A stretch of 64,000 nucleotides of DNA from CAVAWX01 sp963614215 (GTDB taxonomy: Bacteria; Actinomycetota; Coriobacteriia; Coriobacteriales; QAMH01): positions 1 to 64,000 of the forward strand of contig CAVECB010000003.1 of NCBI GenBank assembly GCA_963614215.1, read 5' to 3'. The notes below the pieces were generated by a model, which searched no databases, was not told the DNA's origin, and saw only the letters and a program-made list of their open reading frames with translations. A program made the translations under genes and the position numbers. Positions 19,515 to 27,316 of the stretch are shown here, piece after piece (position 1 is the first letter of the stretch; each line of letters begins with the position of its first letter).

Positions 19515-19515
19515 G

Positions 19516-19581
19516 CAATGTGTAAAACGAAACTCCCACAATGTGTAAAGTGAAACTGCTACAATGTGTAAAACATACAGG
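19516..19581 (+). repeat. Three 23-bp direct repeats upstream of the DUF4143 gene
   Basis: Copies start at 19516, 19539 and 19562 with the invariant core CAATGTGTAAA and, in the first two, a following GAAACT. They fill the space between the terminator and the gene, 33-98 bases before the ATG, so they are likely operator sites. Units are adjacent with no unique spacers, so this is not a CRISPR array. Confidence 0.6.
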
Positions 19582-19613
19582 TAAACGCCGTCTTTGAGAA
19601 AAGAGGTTCTTGT

Positions 19614-20894
19614 ATGAAGGCTTTGCCGGACACGAGATATCTTCCGCGGATTGCAGACGCTGATTTGAAGAGACGATTGGAACGCGCTGGTGCGGTCGTG
19701 ATTCGCGGTCCGAAGTGGTGCGGCAAGACGGAGACGGCCCTTCGCCAGGCGCAAAGCGTCCTTTACATGCAAGACCCCGACGAGGCGCGCAACAACCTGC
19801 GCCTTGCCGAGGAGAAGCCGTCCCTGCTTTTGCGGGGGTCGAAGCCACGTCTGATAGACGAGTGGCAGGAGGCGCCGCAGCTGTGGGATGCGGTCCGTTT
19901 TGCAGTGGACCGTGAGAAACTGCGGGGCGGGTTCATACTCACTGGGTCTGCGACCCCGAAAGCAAATCCGAAGCATTCGGGGACAGGGCGCATGTCCTTT
20001 CTCGATATGCGTCCGATGACGCTGTTCGAGTCGCGCGAATCGACGGGGGAAGTCTCACTCGCGTCCCTTTTTTCCGACGCTCGTGCGGACTTCGAAGGGG
20101 AATCGTCGATGGACATAGAGCGCATGGCCCACGCTCTCGTGCGCGGCGGATGGCCTGCTGCCGTGACGGGCGAGGACGGCCGGGGAGCGGGGGAGCTTGC
20201 CGCAGACTATGTGCGGGCGGTGGCCGAGGAAGACATCGTTAGGGTAGACAAGTCCAGGAGCAATCCCGAGCACGCACTTCTCGTCTTGCGCGCCTATGCC
20301 CGGTGCAGCGCGTCGCAAGCGGGCATGGCGACCATGGCAAAGGACGTGAAACAGCGTGGAAGCGAAATCTCCCGTCCAATTTTCAGCGCGTATGCCGCCG
20401 CCTTGCGCGCCCTGACGATATTCGAGGATCTCTCCGCTTGGACGCCATCATTACGGGCGAAGTCTCGCATAGCCACAACCCCGAAGCGCCATTTTGTCGA
20501 CCCCTCGCTCGCGGCGGCGGCGCTCGGTGCCACGCCTGAGCTGTTGTTGCGCGATATGGCAACGTACGAAACCCTCTTCGAGAGCATGTGCGTGCGCGAC
20601 CTGCGCGTCTATATGCGCAGGCTTTCGGGAACCGTCCTCTTCTATCACGACGCGAACGGCCTAGAGGCAGACGCCGTGCTGCTTTTGCCAGACGGGCACT
20701 GGGCACTCGTGGAGGTAAAACTGGGTACGGCTCAGGTTGACACTGCTGCCGCCTCATTGCTCAAGGTTGCGGGCAAAATCGACCAGAGTATCGCTGGTGC
20801 GCCGTCCTTTCTTTTGGTCCTTACGTCGGGCGGTTACGCCTACCGACGAAAAGACGGCGTCTGTGTCGTGCCGATTGACGTTTTGGGCCCGTGA
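19614..20894 (+). CDS. AAA_14/DUF4143 family ATPase
   Basis: 426 residues. Walker A GPKWCGKTET is near 32-41 (the W-C-G-K-T form typical of this family), and Walker B PRLIDEWQ near 79-86 with LTGSAT as sensor. The C-terminal DUF4143 domain (about 220-426) ends in a nuclease-like strand set, EADAVLLLPDGHWALVEVKL, resembling PD-(D/E)XK. The family is widespread, multi-copy in gut bacteria and of unknown function; links to mobile DNA or toxin-like behaviour are suspected, not shown. AGAGG precedes the ATG. Single gene, controlled presumably through the 23-bp repeats. Confidence 0.85.
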   Translation: MKALPDTRYLPRIADADLKRRLERAGAVVIRGPKWCGKTETALRQAQSVLYMQDPDEARNNLRLAEEKPSLLLRGSKPRLIDEWQEAPQLWDAVRFAVDREKLRGGFILTGSATPKANPKHSGTGRMSFLDMRPMTLFESRESTGEVSLASLFSDARADFEGESSMDIERMAHALVRGGWPAAVTGEDGRGAGELAADYVRAVAEEDIVRVDKSRSNPEHALLVLRAYARCSASQAGMATMAKDVKQRGSEISRPIFSAYAAALRALTIFEDLSAWTPSLRAKSRIATTPKRHFVDPSLAAAALGATPELLLRDMATYETLFESMCVRDLRVYMRRLSGTVLFYHDANGLEADAVLLLPDGHWALVEVKLGTAQVDTAAASLLKVAGKIDQSIAGAPSFLLVLTSGGYAYRRKDGVCVVPIDVLGP

Positions 20895-20943
20895 GCGCCG
20901 TATTGAAAAATGGACGTTTGTCAGGGCGACGGGGGCTGGGATT

Positions 20944-20984
20944 TAGAACAGCGCCATGAACAGGTGCGCGAGCGTAAATCCGAT
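20944..20984. repeat. 41-bp duplicate of the pit 3' end, left copy
   Basis: Matches 21671-21711 in 40 of 41 positions. On the minus strand it encodes IGFTLAHLFMALF plus stop, the last residues of the PiT transporter whose intact gene ends at 21670. A 686-bp segment carrying the toxin-antitoxin-like pair lies between the copies. It reads like an attachment-site or target duplication. Confidence 0.75.
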
Positions 20985-21062
20985 TTTCGTGTGAAGGGAA
21001 GAGGTTTGTAATTCCCTGTTTTTGTATTACAATAAAAGACGACAAAAACAAGGAGATGCTAT

Positions 21063-21332
21063 TTGGATGCGGTGCTACATATACGGGAATGTGCCAAGAA
21101 GCATGGGTTGCAGGAAAGCGACATCTGCCATGCGTGGGAAAACATGAAGGCCGCCCGGGTGAGGAACTATGGGGAAATCCCGCTCATCTACGTGGTGGCC
21201 GGATTGGATATCAAGGGACGGATGATAGAGATTTTGGCTGCGATGCGAGAAGACGGGTCGTTTGAGGTGTTTCATGCGATGAAGCTCACGGACAAGATTG
21301 CGCGTGAACTGGATATGCAGGAATGGAGATGA
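21063..21332 (+). CDS. Putative small toxin of a toxin-antitoxin pair
   Basis: 89 residues from a TTG preceded by AAGGAG (21052-21057); no ATG fits. The layout (LHIRECAKKHGLQESDICHA, WENMKA, then IPLIYVVAGLDIKGRMIEIL and FEVFHAMKLTDKI) resembles small BrnT/RelE-like or DUF4258-type toxins: an N-terminal helix pair followed by a beta-sheet. A ribbon-helix-helix gene follows at once. Identity as a toxin is inferred from size and context. The pair is enclosed by the 41-bp duplication of the pit 3' end. Confidence 0.5.
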   Translation: MDAVLHIRECAKKHGLQESDICHAWENMKAARVRNYGEIPLIYVVAGLDIKGRMIEILAAMREDGSFEVFHAMKLTDKIARELDMQEWR

Positions 21333-21334
21333 CC

Positions 21335-21610
21335 ATGGAGTACAAGATGAAGGGCGGCGTCGTCTTGACGGACGAGGATTTTGAGCGTATGTCCGAGCAG
21401 GCTGCGGCAGGCGAGTACCCTGGCACGCCGGGTAAGTGGGTGTTGCGTCCCCAAGGGCGTCCCAGGCTTTCCGACGAAGAGTTGGTTACCATCACCTTCA
21501 AGGTGCCTCGTTCTATGCGCGCTGAAGTAGACGTGCGCGCCGGTGCCAGAGGGGAGAGCAGAAGCGAATTCATGCGCTCGGCGGTGCATGCCGCCCTTGC
21601 GACGATGTAG
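21335..21610 (+). CDS. Ribbon-helix-helix antitoxin-like protein
   Basis: 91 residues. The N-terminal part (VLTDEDFERMSEQAAAGEYP) and linker end in RPRLSDEELVTITFKVPRSM, then a CopG-like ribbon-helix-helix (TFKVPRSMRAEVDVRAGARG, SRSEFMRSAVHAAL). The ATG at 21335 has GGAG 6 bases upstream; ATGs at 21323 and 21329 are too close to any ribosome site but could allow a 4-base overlap with the toxin stop. Expected to bind the partner protein and repress the operon. Confidence 0.6.
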   Translation: MEYKMKGGVVLTDEDFERMSEQAAAGEYPGTPGKWVLRPQGRPRLSDEELVTITFKVPRSMRAEVDVRAGARGESRSEFMRSAVHAALATM

Positions 21611-21669
21611 GCGGTATGACCGTCGTTGGGTCGAGCACGTGTTTAACGTGGGTTTGCGTGTCGAGTTTT

Positions 21670-22719
21670 CTAGAACAGCGCCATGAACAGGTGCGCGAGC
21701 GTAAATCCAATCAGCCCGCAGCAGGGGAAGGTCAGCACCCAGGCAAGCACCATGTTTTTCGCGATCGACCACTTCACCTTGCGCGGGTTTTTGCTCGCGC
21801 CCACGCCCATGATGGCCGCCGTCGAGCAATGCGAGGTGGACACGGGCATGCCGGTGAGCGAGGCCACGAGCAGCGTGACGACGGTGGTGGCCGACGCCGC
21901 GACGCCTTGGTATTTCTCCAGCTTCACCATGTCCATGGCCACGGACTTGATGATGCGCTTGCCGCCGATGAGCGTGCCCAGCGATATAGACAGCGAGCAC
22001 AAAATCATCAGCCAGAAAGGAAAGCCCGCATCGCCGGGAGACTCGATTCCAAAGCTTAAAGCGATGCCCAAAAGCGCGATGGACATGAACTTCTGGCCGT
22101 CTTGCGCGCCATGCAGAAACGACAGGGCGCAGGCGCATATGTCTTGAAAGACCATGCACGCCCTGTTTGCGCGCCGCCTGTCGGCCGCAGAACACAGCGT
22201 CTCGACCGCCTTCACCATAATCCACCCTATGACAAACCCCGCAACCAGCGAAAACACCATGCCGTAGATGACCTTGGCCCACTCTCCCGGCACGACGCCG
22301 GACAGGCCGTTGAGCGCGATGGCTGCGCCGGTGATGCCGGCGATGAGCGAGTGCGACTTCGAGGCCGGGATGCCGCAAAACCAGCAGAACACGCCCCAGC
22401 CGATTGAGGCAATCATGGCGGCGACCAGCGCGAGCAGAGCCATGTGCGTGTCGCCCCCGAAGTTCACCATGGAAAACATCGTGTGCGCGACGGCGGTGGA
22501 GATGTAGGTCATGGCCACCAAGCCGACGAAGTTGAAGATGGCCGCGATGCCCAGCGCCACGCCGGGCTTCAGACAGCGCGTCGAGACGGCGGTCGCGATG
22601 GCGTTGGGCGCGTCGGTGGCGCCGGAGACGACCGAGACGGCCACGACCAAGACGATGACGACGCCGAGGGAGGGGTAGACCCCCATCTGCCCTATGAACG
22701 CCGCGAGCGTCAGCTCCAC
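21670..22719 (-). CDS. pit: Low-affinity inorganic phosphate transporter, PiT family
   Basis: 349-residue integral membrane protein with about 10 membrane segments. Both PiT signature repeats are present: SGATDAPNAIATAVSTR near residue 32 (GANDxxNA-like, here ATDAPNA) and TGMPVSTSHCSTAAIMGVG near 295. It imports phosphate, usually as a metal complex, with protons or Na+. The start is a GTG. No PhoU-like (DUF47) gene is next to it, although such pairs are common. Its last 13 codons are duplicated at 20944. Confidence 0.9.
   Translation of the reverse strand: MELTLAAFIGQMGVYPSLGVVIVLVVAVSVVSGATDAPNAIATAVSTRCLKPGVALGIAAIFNFVGLVAMTYISTAVAHTMFSMVNFGGDTHMALLALVAAMIASIGWGVFCWFCGIPASKSHSLIAGITGAAIALNGLSGVVPGEWAKVIYGMVFSLVAGFVIGWIMVKAVETLCSAADRRRANRACMVFQDICACALSFLHGAQDGQKFMSIALLGIALSFGIESPGDAGFPFWLMILCSLSISLGTLIGGKRIIKSVAMDMVKLEKYQGVAASATTVVTLLVASLTGMPVSTSHCSTAAIMGVGASKNPRKVKWSIAKNMVLAWVLTFPCCGLIGFTLAHLFMALF
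21671..21711. repeat. 41-bp direct repeat, right copy (end of pit)
   Basis: Intact 3' end of pit including the stop codon; repeats 20944-20984 with one mismatch (A for G at position 39). Confidence 0.75.
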
Positions 22720-22750
22720 GTCCTCGCCCCGCCTTCCTTTTTTCTCGCCT

Positions 22751-22779
22751 TAAAGCCCAAGCCCCAGGCCCTGGGCCTT
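22751..22779 (-). other. Hairpin in the pit leader
   Basis: CCCAAGGCCCA and TGGGGCTTGGG form an 11-bp stem around a short GGGCC loop on the minus strand, about 30 bases before the pit start. No T run follows, so it is not a plain terminator. The region 22720-23035 otherwise holds only the degV promoter. Confidence 0.35.
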
Positions 22780-22915
22780 GGGTCGTTTTCACCGCGCCCT
22801 TGGCCGCCCGTCCGTTTCACGCCTTCGCGCGACCTTCGCGCGTCCGCGTCGGTTTCACGGGGCGAAAGTATAGCGAAAGGCCGCGCCGCACATGCCGTGA
22901 TGCCGCGCCCTCGTC

Positions 22916-22943
22916 TTGCGTGCGGGCGATTTCCATGTATAGT
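22916..22943 (+). promoter_or_regulatory. Probable degV promoter
   Basis: TTGCGT (22916-22921), 16-base spacer, TATAGT (22938-22943), about 90 bases before the ATG. It points away from pit. Confidence 0.45.
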
Positions 22944-23035
22944 TGGAACGCATTTGCATTTTCACCCGACAACGAAAAACCGCGCTTTCGGCGCACGTGT
23001 CCGGCAAGTCATGCGGGGAAAGGAAGACGACGCAC

Positions 23036-23923
23036 ATGTCCGACTACATCTTGAGCTGCGAGTCCACGGCCGATTTGTCCATGGAAAAGCTGAAGGCGAT
23101 AGACGTGCGCCCCATCTACTTCCATTTCTACCTCGATGGCCAGGAGTATCCCGACGACCTGGGGCAGAGCGTTTCGTTTGCGGATTTCTACCGGGCCATG
23201 GTCGACGGCGCCTCCACGAAGACGGCCGCCATCTCCGCCGGCGAGTACGAGGAGTTTTTCCGCGGGCTGCTGGCCGAGGGCAAAGACATCTTGCACGTCT
23301 CGCTGTCAAGCGGCCTTTCGAGCACCTACGACTCGGCGGTCGTGGCGGCGCGCACGCTGGCCTCGGAGTTTCCCGAGCGCAAGGTCTACGTTGTGGACAG
23401 CTTGGGCGCGTCGTCTGGCTACGGGCTGATCATGCAAAAGCTCGCCGACCTGCGTGCCGATGGGCTTTCCATCGACGATGCGCGCGAGTGGATCGAGGCC
23501 AACAAGCTGCGCATGCACCACTGGTTTTTCAGCACGGATTTGACCTTCTACATCAAGGGCGGGCGGGTGAAGCCCATGGCCGGCTACGTGGGCAACCTGC
23601 TGGGCATATGCCCGATGTTGAACATGAACACCGAAGGCAAGCTCATCCCGCGCGAGAAGTGCCGCAGCAAGAAGAAGGCGCAAAAGCTCATCGTCGACAT
23701 GATGCTCGAGCACGCGCACCACGGCGTGGCCTACAACGACCGCGTCTTTTTGAGTCAAAGCGCCTGCCCCGAGATCGCCGGACCGGTGGTCGAGGCGGTC
23801 CAGGCGGCGTTTCCCGACATGAACGGCCAGGTCGAGGTCTACAGCATCGGCACGACCATCGGCAGCCACACAGGGCCGGGCACCGTCGCCTTGTATTTCT
23901 GGGGCGACGAGCGCACGATCTAG
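23036..23923 (+). CDS. DegV family fatty-acid-binding protein
   Basis: 295 residues. Family motifs are clear: an N-terminal STADLS motif, SLSSGLSSTYDSA near 90 (lipid head-group binding serines), DSLGASSGYGL, and GGRVKPMAGYVGNLL followed by I-x-P-M-L near 180-200. DegV/FakB-type proteins hold a fatty acid for phosphorylation by FakA. No fakA is in the window, so whether this is a true FakB is open. The ATG at 23036 follows GGGGAAAGGAAG; single gene with its own promoter. Confidence 0.88.
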   Translation: MSDYILSCESTADLSMEKLKAIDVRPIYFHFYLDGQEYPDDLGQSVSFADFYRAMVDGASTKTAAISAGEYEEFFRGLLAEGKDILHVSLSSGLSSTYDSAVVAARTLASEFPERKVYVVDSLGASSGYGLIMQKLADLRADGLSIDDAREWIEANKLRMHHWFFSTDLTFYIKGGRVKPMAGYVGNLLGICPMLNMNTEGKLIPREKCRSKKKAQKLIVDMMLEHAHHGVAYNDRVFLSQSACPEIAGPVVEAVQAAFPDMNGQVEVYSIGTTIGSHTGPGTVALYFWGDERTI

Positions 23924-23980
23924 AGGGGCGCGCGCACGCCAGCTTTTCGGGCGAACCGCATTTCCCGCACCTCGTACCAC

Positions 23981-24043
23981 CCGCGCTACCTGCACTATCT
24001 GCATCACCCGCACCACCTGCACCATCTGCACCACCCGCACACG
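23981..24043 (+). repeat. Seven 9-bp tandem repeats upstream of the cation transporter
   Basis: Units follow YYGCAYYAY, e.g. CTGCACCAT and CCGCACCAC, ending just before AGGAGG at 24050-24055. In the frame continuing past the degV stop they would encode a His/Leu/Pro-rich stretch (LHHPHHLHHLHHPH), but there is no start codon. Confidence 0.6.
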
Positions 24044-24068
24044 TTTTTCAGGAGGTAGACCCGCAACG

Positions 24069-25118
24069 ATGTACACCGGACCGACGATAGAGCAGCTGGA
24101 GGAGAAGGCCCGCGCCGAGCACATGGTCTCGACGAAGAAGCACGGCAAGGTGGCCGTCGTCGCCGGCATGTGCGGCAACATCGCCGTGGGCGTGGTGAAG
24201 TTCATCGCTGCGGGCATCTCGGGGTCGGTGGCGATGATGTCCGAGGGCATCCATTCCATGGTCGATTCGGGCAACGGCATCCTCATGCTTTTTGGCATGC
24301 GCCAGTCCACGAAAGAGCAAGACTACCTGCACCCCTTCGGCTACGGCAAGGAACTGTACTTTTGGACCATGCTCGTCGCGCTGCTCATCTTCTTTTTGGG
24401 CGGCGGCATCTCCATCATGCAAGGCGTGCAGTCCTTGCGCGACACGATGGCGGGCACCCACGCGCCCCTAGGCGACACGACCCTGAACTACGTGGTGCTC
24501 GTCTTGGCCATGATCATCGAGGGCATCACGCTAGGCATCGCGATCAAGCAGTTCAACGAGGCGCGCGGCGAGACAGGGCCGCTGAAGTTCATCCGCGACA
24601 CGAAAGATCCGTCGCTGTACACCGTGGTGCTGGAGGACACGGCCGCCGAGCTGGGGCTTATCGTCGCGTTCATCACGACGCTCGTGTGCCATCACACCGG
24701 CAACCTCTACTTCGACGGCGCGGGCTCTATCGTCATCGGCCTGCTGCTGTGCACGGTCGCCATCATATTGCTGCGCGAGACGAAAGATTTGCTCGTGGGC
24801 GAGGGGATGAAGCACCACGCCCTCACCGAGCTGCGCGAGATAGTGGAGGCCGACGACCGCGTGATGAGCTGCGGGCGCATACTCACCATGTACATGGGCC
24901 CATCTTCGCTGCTCATCGCTATCGACGCGACGTTTCGCCCAAGCCTTGCCGCCTACGACGTGCTCTCGTGTGTGGACGATTTGGAGCGCCGCCTGCACGC
25001 TCGCTGGCCGCAGGCCACCGCCGTCTTCATTGAGGCCGAGTCGATTCGCTCGGTCCAAGAGCAAAAGATTGAGGAAGCCGGCTGGGAAGACGAAGACGAG
25101 GATGAAGAGGGCGCCTAG
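24069..25118 (+). CDS. Cation diffusion facilitator family transporter
   Basis: 349 residues with six membrane segments in the first 230. The metal sites are in order: HSMVDSGN near 58-65 in TM2 and LEDTAAELGLI near 198 in TM5 (xxxD pattern with E and D, not the HxxxD of zinc exporters, hinting at Fe/Mn or another metal). The C-terminal domain and an acidic tail (EDEDEDEEGA) follow. It exports divalent metal in exchange for protons. Start supported by AGGAGG upstream. It is convergent with the flavoprotein gene, with a terminator between. Confidence 0.88.
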   Translation: MYTGPTIEQLEEKARAEHMVSTKKHGKVAVVAGMCGNIAVGVVKFIAAGISGSVAMMSEGIHSMVDSGNGILMLFGMRQSTKEQDYLHPFGYGKELYFWTMLVALLIFFLGGGISIMQGVQSLRDTMAGTHAPLGDTTLNYVVLVLAMIIEGITLGIAIKQFNEARGETGPLKFIRDTKDPSLYTVVLEDTAAELGLIVAFITTLVCHHTGNLYFDGAGSIVIGLLLCTVAIILLRETKDLLVGEGMKHHALTELREIVEADDRVMSCGRILTMYMGPSSLLIAIDATFRPSLAAYDVLSCVDDLERRLHARWPQATAVFIEAESIRSVQEQKIEEAGWEDEDEDEEGA

Positions 25119-25151
25119 GGGCGGGTGAAGGCTCGCGTCGGCCGCGACGAG

Positions 25152-25187
25152 ACGGCCGCCTAAGCCGCAGCGATGCGGCCGTTTTCC
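25152..25187. terminator. Terminator between convergent genes
   Basis: ACGGCCGC (25152-25159) and GCGGCCGT (25175-25182) form a perfect 8-bp stem followed by TTTTC. It serves the cation transporter and, less clearly, the opposing flavoprotein gene. Confidence 0.7.
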
Positions 25188-26327
25188 CTAGATGCGGTGC
25201 GCGACGAAATCCACGAGCGCGTCCGGCGCGAAACGCGCGAGGTCTTTGCCCCAATCGGAGTCGAGCACAGGAAAGTAGCGCAGCCGCCGCTTGATGTTGG
25301 TCACAATCGGCTGCATGCTCGCGCGATAGAGGCGCAGCGCGTCGGATTCATCCCAGGAGGCGTGCGTGCGCGTGCCCAGCACCGTTGCGCCCTCCCGCGC
25401 CGCCGCAATTGCCTTGCCCGCGCGGGCCCCGGAATTCAACGCAAAGCTGATGCCCTCGCCGGAGCTGGGCGAAAACAGGCCGCCTGCCTCGCCGGCCAGC
25501 AGCACGCGCTTGTGCCCGCAGGCGATGTCGTCGCTGTTTTTCACCTGCGCCGCCGTCCACGCCTCGCGGCGCTCGGCCTGCAGCCGGTAGGGGTAAAACG
25601 AGCGGTACATTTCCAGCGCTCGCTCGTGCACCTCGTGCACGCGGCGCGCCCCCGGGTAAAAGACGCTACCCACGATGGCGAGCTTTCCCTTGGGGATGAC
25701 GTAGCCGTAGCCGTACGCGTCGCCTAGGCCTCGCGCGTACACGCAGTCGAAGAAGGGCTCGAGCGGCTTTTCCAGCGGCAGGTAGTCTTGCAGGGTGCGG
25801 TAGAGCGCGACCTGGGGCACGGGCAGGCAGCGGCGCACGGTCGAGCGCGGGCCGTCGCAACCCACGAGATAGTCGCAGGTCACGTGCACAGGCGCGGCGT
25901 TTGCGTCGTCTGCCGCGCGCAGCATGGCCTCCACGCCCTCGCTTGTCTGGGAAAGCGAGACCAGACGCGTGGCCTGGCGCACCTCCACCGCGTCTGGCAG
26001 CGTGTGCAACAACCAGTCGTCGAAGGCCTTGCGGTTGGCGTTCACGAAATGCAGGGTCGTGGCCTTGCGTATGTCGCGGTCCCAGTCAAAGAAGCGAAAG
26101 TCGATGCGCTGTGGGTCCGAGAGCAGGCGCGCGTCTATCTGCCCGAAGCGCTCGTGCAAGAAGGCCTGGGCGTATTCGTTGAGCATGCCGCCGCAGCTTT
26201 TCTCGCGCGGCAAGGAGAAGGCATCCACGAGCAGAACCGGCCCTTTTGCCGCGGCCTCGGCGGCGCACATGGCACCCGCCGGCCCTGCCCCCACCACAAG
26301 CGTCGTATAGTGCTGTTTCGTTTCCAT
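25188..26327 (-). CDS. Geranylgeranyl reductase family FAD-dependent oxidoreductase
   Basis: 379 residues from ATG (METKQHYTTLV); a GTG two codons earlier is also possible. The Rossmann FAD site VVGAGPAGAMCAAEAA is near 11-26, the second FAD motif DYLVGCDGPRSTVR near 152-165, and RVLLAGEAGGLFSPSSGEGI near 275-295 is the family GD-like motif. Members reduce isoprenoid double bonds (menaquinone side chains, polyprenyl lipids), so a membrane lipid or quinone substrate is plausible. It is divergent from lgt with starts 14 bases apart, and no ribosome site is visible, suggesting a leaderless or near-leaderless message. Confidence 0.83.
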   Translation of the reverse strand: METKQHYTTLVVGAGPAGAMCAAEAAAKGPVLLVDAFSLPREKSCGGMLNEYAQAFLHERFGQIDARLLSDPQRIDFRFFDWDRDIRKATTLHFVNANRKAFDDWLLHTLPDAVEVRQATRLVSLSQTSEGVEAMLRAADDANAAPVHVTCDYLVGCDGPRSTVRRCLPVPQVALYRTLQDYLPLEKPLEPFFDCVYARGLGDAYGYGYVIPKGKLAIVGSVFYPGARRVHEVHERALEMYRSFYPYRLQAERREAWTAAQVKNSDDIACGHKRVLLAGEAGGLFSPSSGEGISFALNSGARAGKAIAAAREGATVLGTRTHASWDESDALRLYRASMQPIVTNIKRRLRYFPVLDSDWGKDLARFAPDALVDFVAHRI

Positions 26328-26337
26328 GTGCACATGG
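26324..26337. promoter_or_regulatory. Perfect palindrome spanning divergent start codons
   Basis: CCATGTGCACATGG is a 14-bp perfect palindrome containing the start codon of the flavoprotein gene on one strand and lying 4 bases before the lgt start. GGTACC follows. A regulator bound here would block both genes. On the plus strand TATAGT at 26306-26311 may be the lgt -10. Confidence 0.4.
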
Positions 26338-26341
26338 TACC

Positions 26342-27316
26342 ATGCGCTTCATGCTCAACGACTTATGGCACATGCTCGACCCCGTGGCCCTCTCGATAGG
26401 GCCTTTGTCCGTGCGCTGGTACGGCATCGCCTACATCGCGGGGTTTGCGCTCGCAGGCGTCGTGGTCTGCCGCCGCGCACGCCACTGGAAGATTCCTTTC
26501 GCGCCCTACGACGTGCTCGCCTTTGTGTGCTATCTGGCCATTGGCATCGTGGTGTGCGCGCGCCTGGGGTACTGCCTTTTCTACGGCGATGGGCACTACC
26601 TGGCCGAGCCGCTCGAGATCTTCGCGGTGAACAAAGGTGGCATGTCCTTTCACGGCGGCATGGTCGGGGCACTGCTTGCCGGGGCCGTCTTTTCGCGTGT
26701 CTATCGCATCCCGTATCTGACCCTAGCCGATCTTGTGGCCTGCGCGGTGCCGGTGGGCCTGTTTTTCGGGCGGCTCGCAAACTTCGTGAACGGCGAGCTC
26801 TACGGCGCGGCCACGACGCTTGCCTGGGGCGTGGACTTCACCGGCTCGGGCACTTTGCAGCATCCCAGCCAGCTCTACGAGGCGGCTCTGGAGGGCGTCG
26901 TCATTTTCATTGTCCTCTATGGCCTGAGCCGCAAATGCGACCCGCCGCGGCCGCGCGGATTCTTTCTCGGCGCATTTCTCGTGCTCTACGGGGTGTTTCG
27001 CATACTCGTCGAGTTTGTGCGCCTGCCCGACGTGCAAATAGGCTATTTCTTCGGCAGCTGGGGCACCATGGGCCAGCTACTCAGCTTGCCCATGGTGCTT
27101 GCGGGCGTCGCCTTGCTCGTGTGGGCGCTTCACGCGCGCCTGCCGCAGCGCGGCATCGGGCAGCTGGAAACGGGCAAGACGGCGAAAACCNNNNNNNNNN
27201 NNNNNNNNNNNNNNNNNNNNNNNNNNNNNNNNNNNNNNNNNNNNNNNNNNNNNNNNNNNNNNNNNNNNNNNNNNNNNNNNNNNNNNNNNNNNNNNNNNNN
27301 NNNNNNNNNNCCTTAA
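26342..27316 (+). CDS. lgt: Prolipoprotein diacylglyceryl transferase (interrupted by N gap)
   Basis: 283 residues readable to 27190, then 120 N. If that gap length is right, the frame ends at TAA 27314-27316. The integral membrane enzyme moves diacylglyceryl from phosphatidylglycerol to the lipobox cysteine. Motifs: LSVRWYGIAYIAGF near 20, GGMSFHGGMVGAL near 100 (catalytic His-Gly-Gly), and the Lgt signature FFGRLANFVNGELYG near 140. All catalytic parts lie before the gap; only a tail is hidden. ATG 26342 has no ribosome site; 26351 is an alternative. Confidence 0.92.
   Translation: MRFMLNDLWHMLDPVALSIGPLSVRWYGIAYIAGFALAGVVVCRRARHWKIPFAPYDVLAFVCYLAIGIVVCARLGYCLFYGDGHYLAEPLEIFAVNKGGMSFHGGMVGALLAGAVFSRVYRIPYLTLADLVACAVPVGLFFGRLANFVNGELYGAATTLAWGVDFTGSGTLQHPSQLYEAALEGVVIFIVLYGLSRKCDPPRPRGFFLGAFLVLYGVFRILVEFVRLPDVQIGYFFGSWGTMGQLLSLPMVLAGVALLVWALHARLPQRGIGQLETGKTAKTXXXXXXXXXXXXXXXXXXXXXXXXXXXXXXXXXXXXXXXXP
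27191..27310. other. Assembly gap (120 N)
   Basis: Unknown bases over the 3' end of lgt and the 5 bases before the convergent xth stop codon. Confidence 0.99.

Noticed and set aside
19516..19581. CRISPR array
   Set aside because: Units are directly adjacent with no unique spacers, only three copies, and no cas genes nearby.
20944..21711. Insertion sequence
   Set aside because: No transposase or terminal inverted repeats between the duplicated ends; only a small two-gene module is present.
24000..24059. His-rich peptide gene upstream of the metal exporter
   Set aside because: No start codon in the frame; kept only as a repeat with a speculative note.
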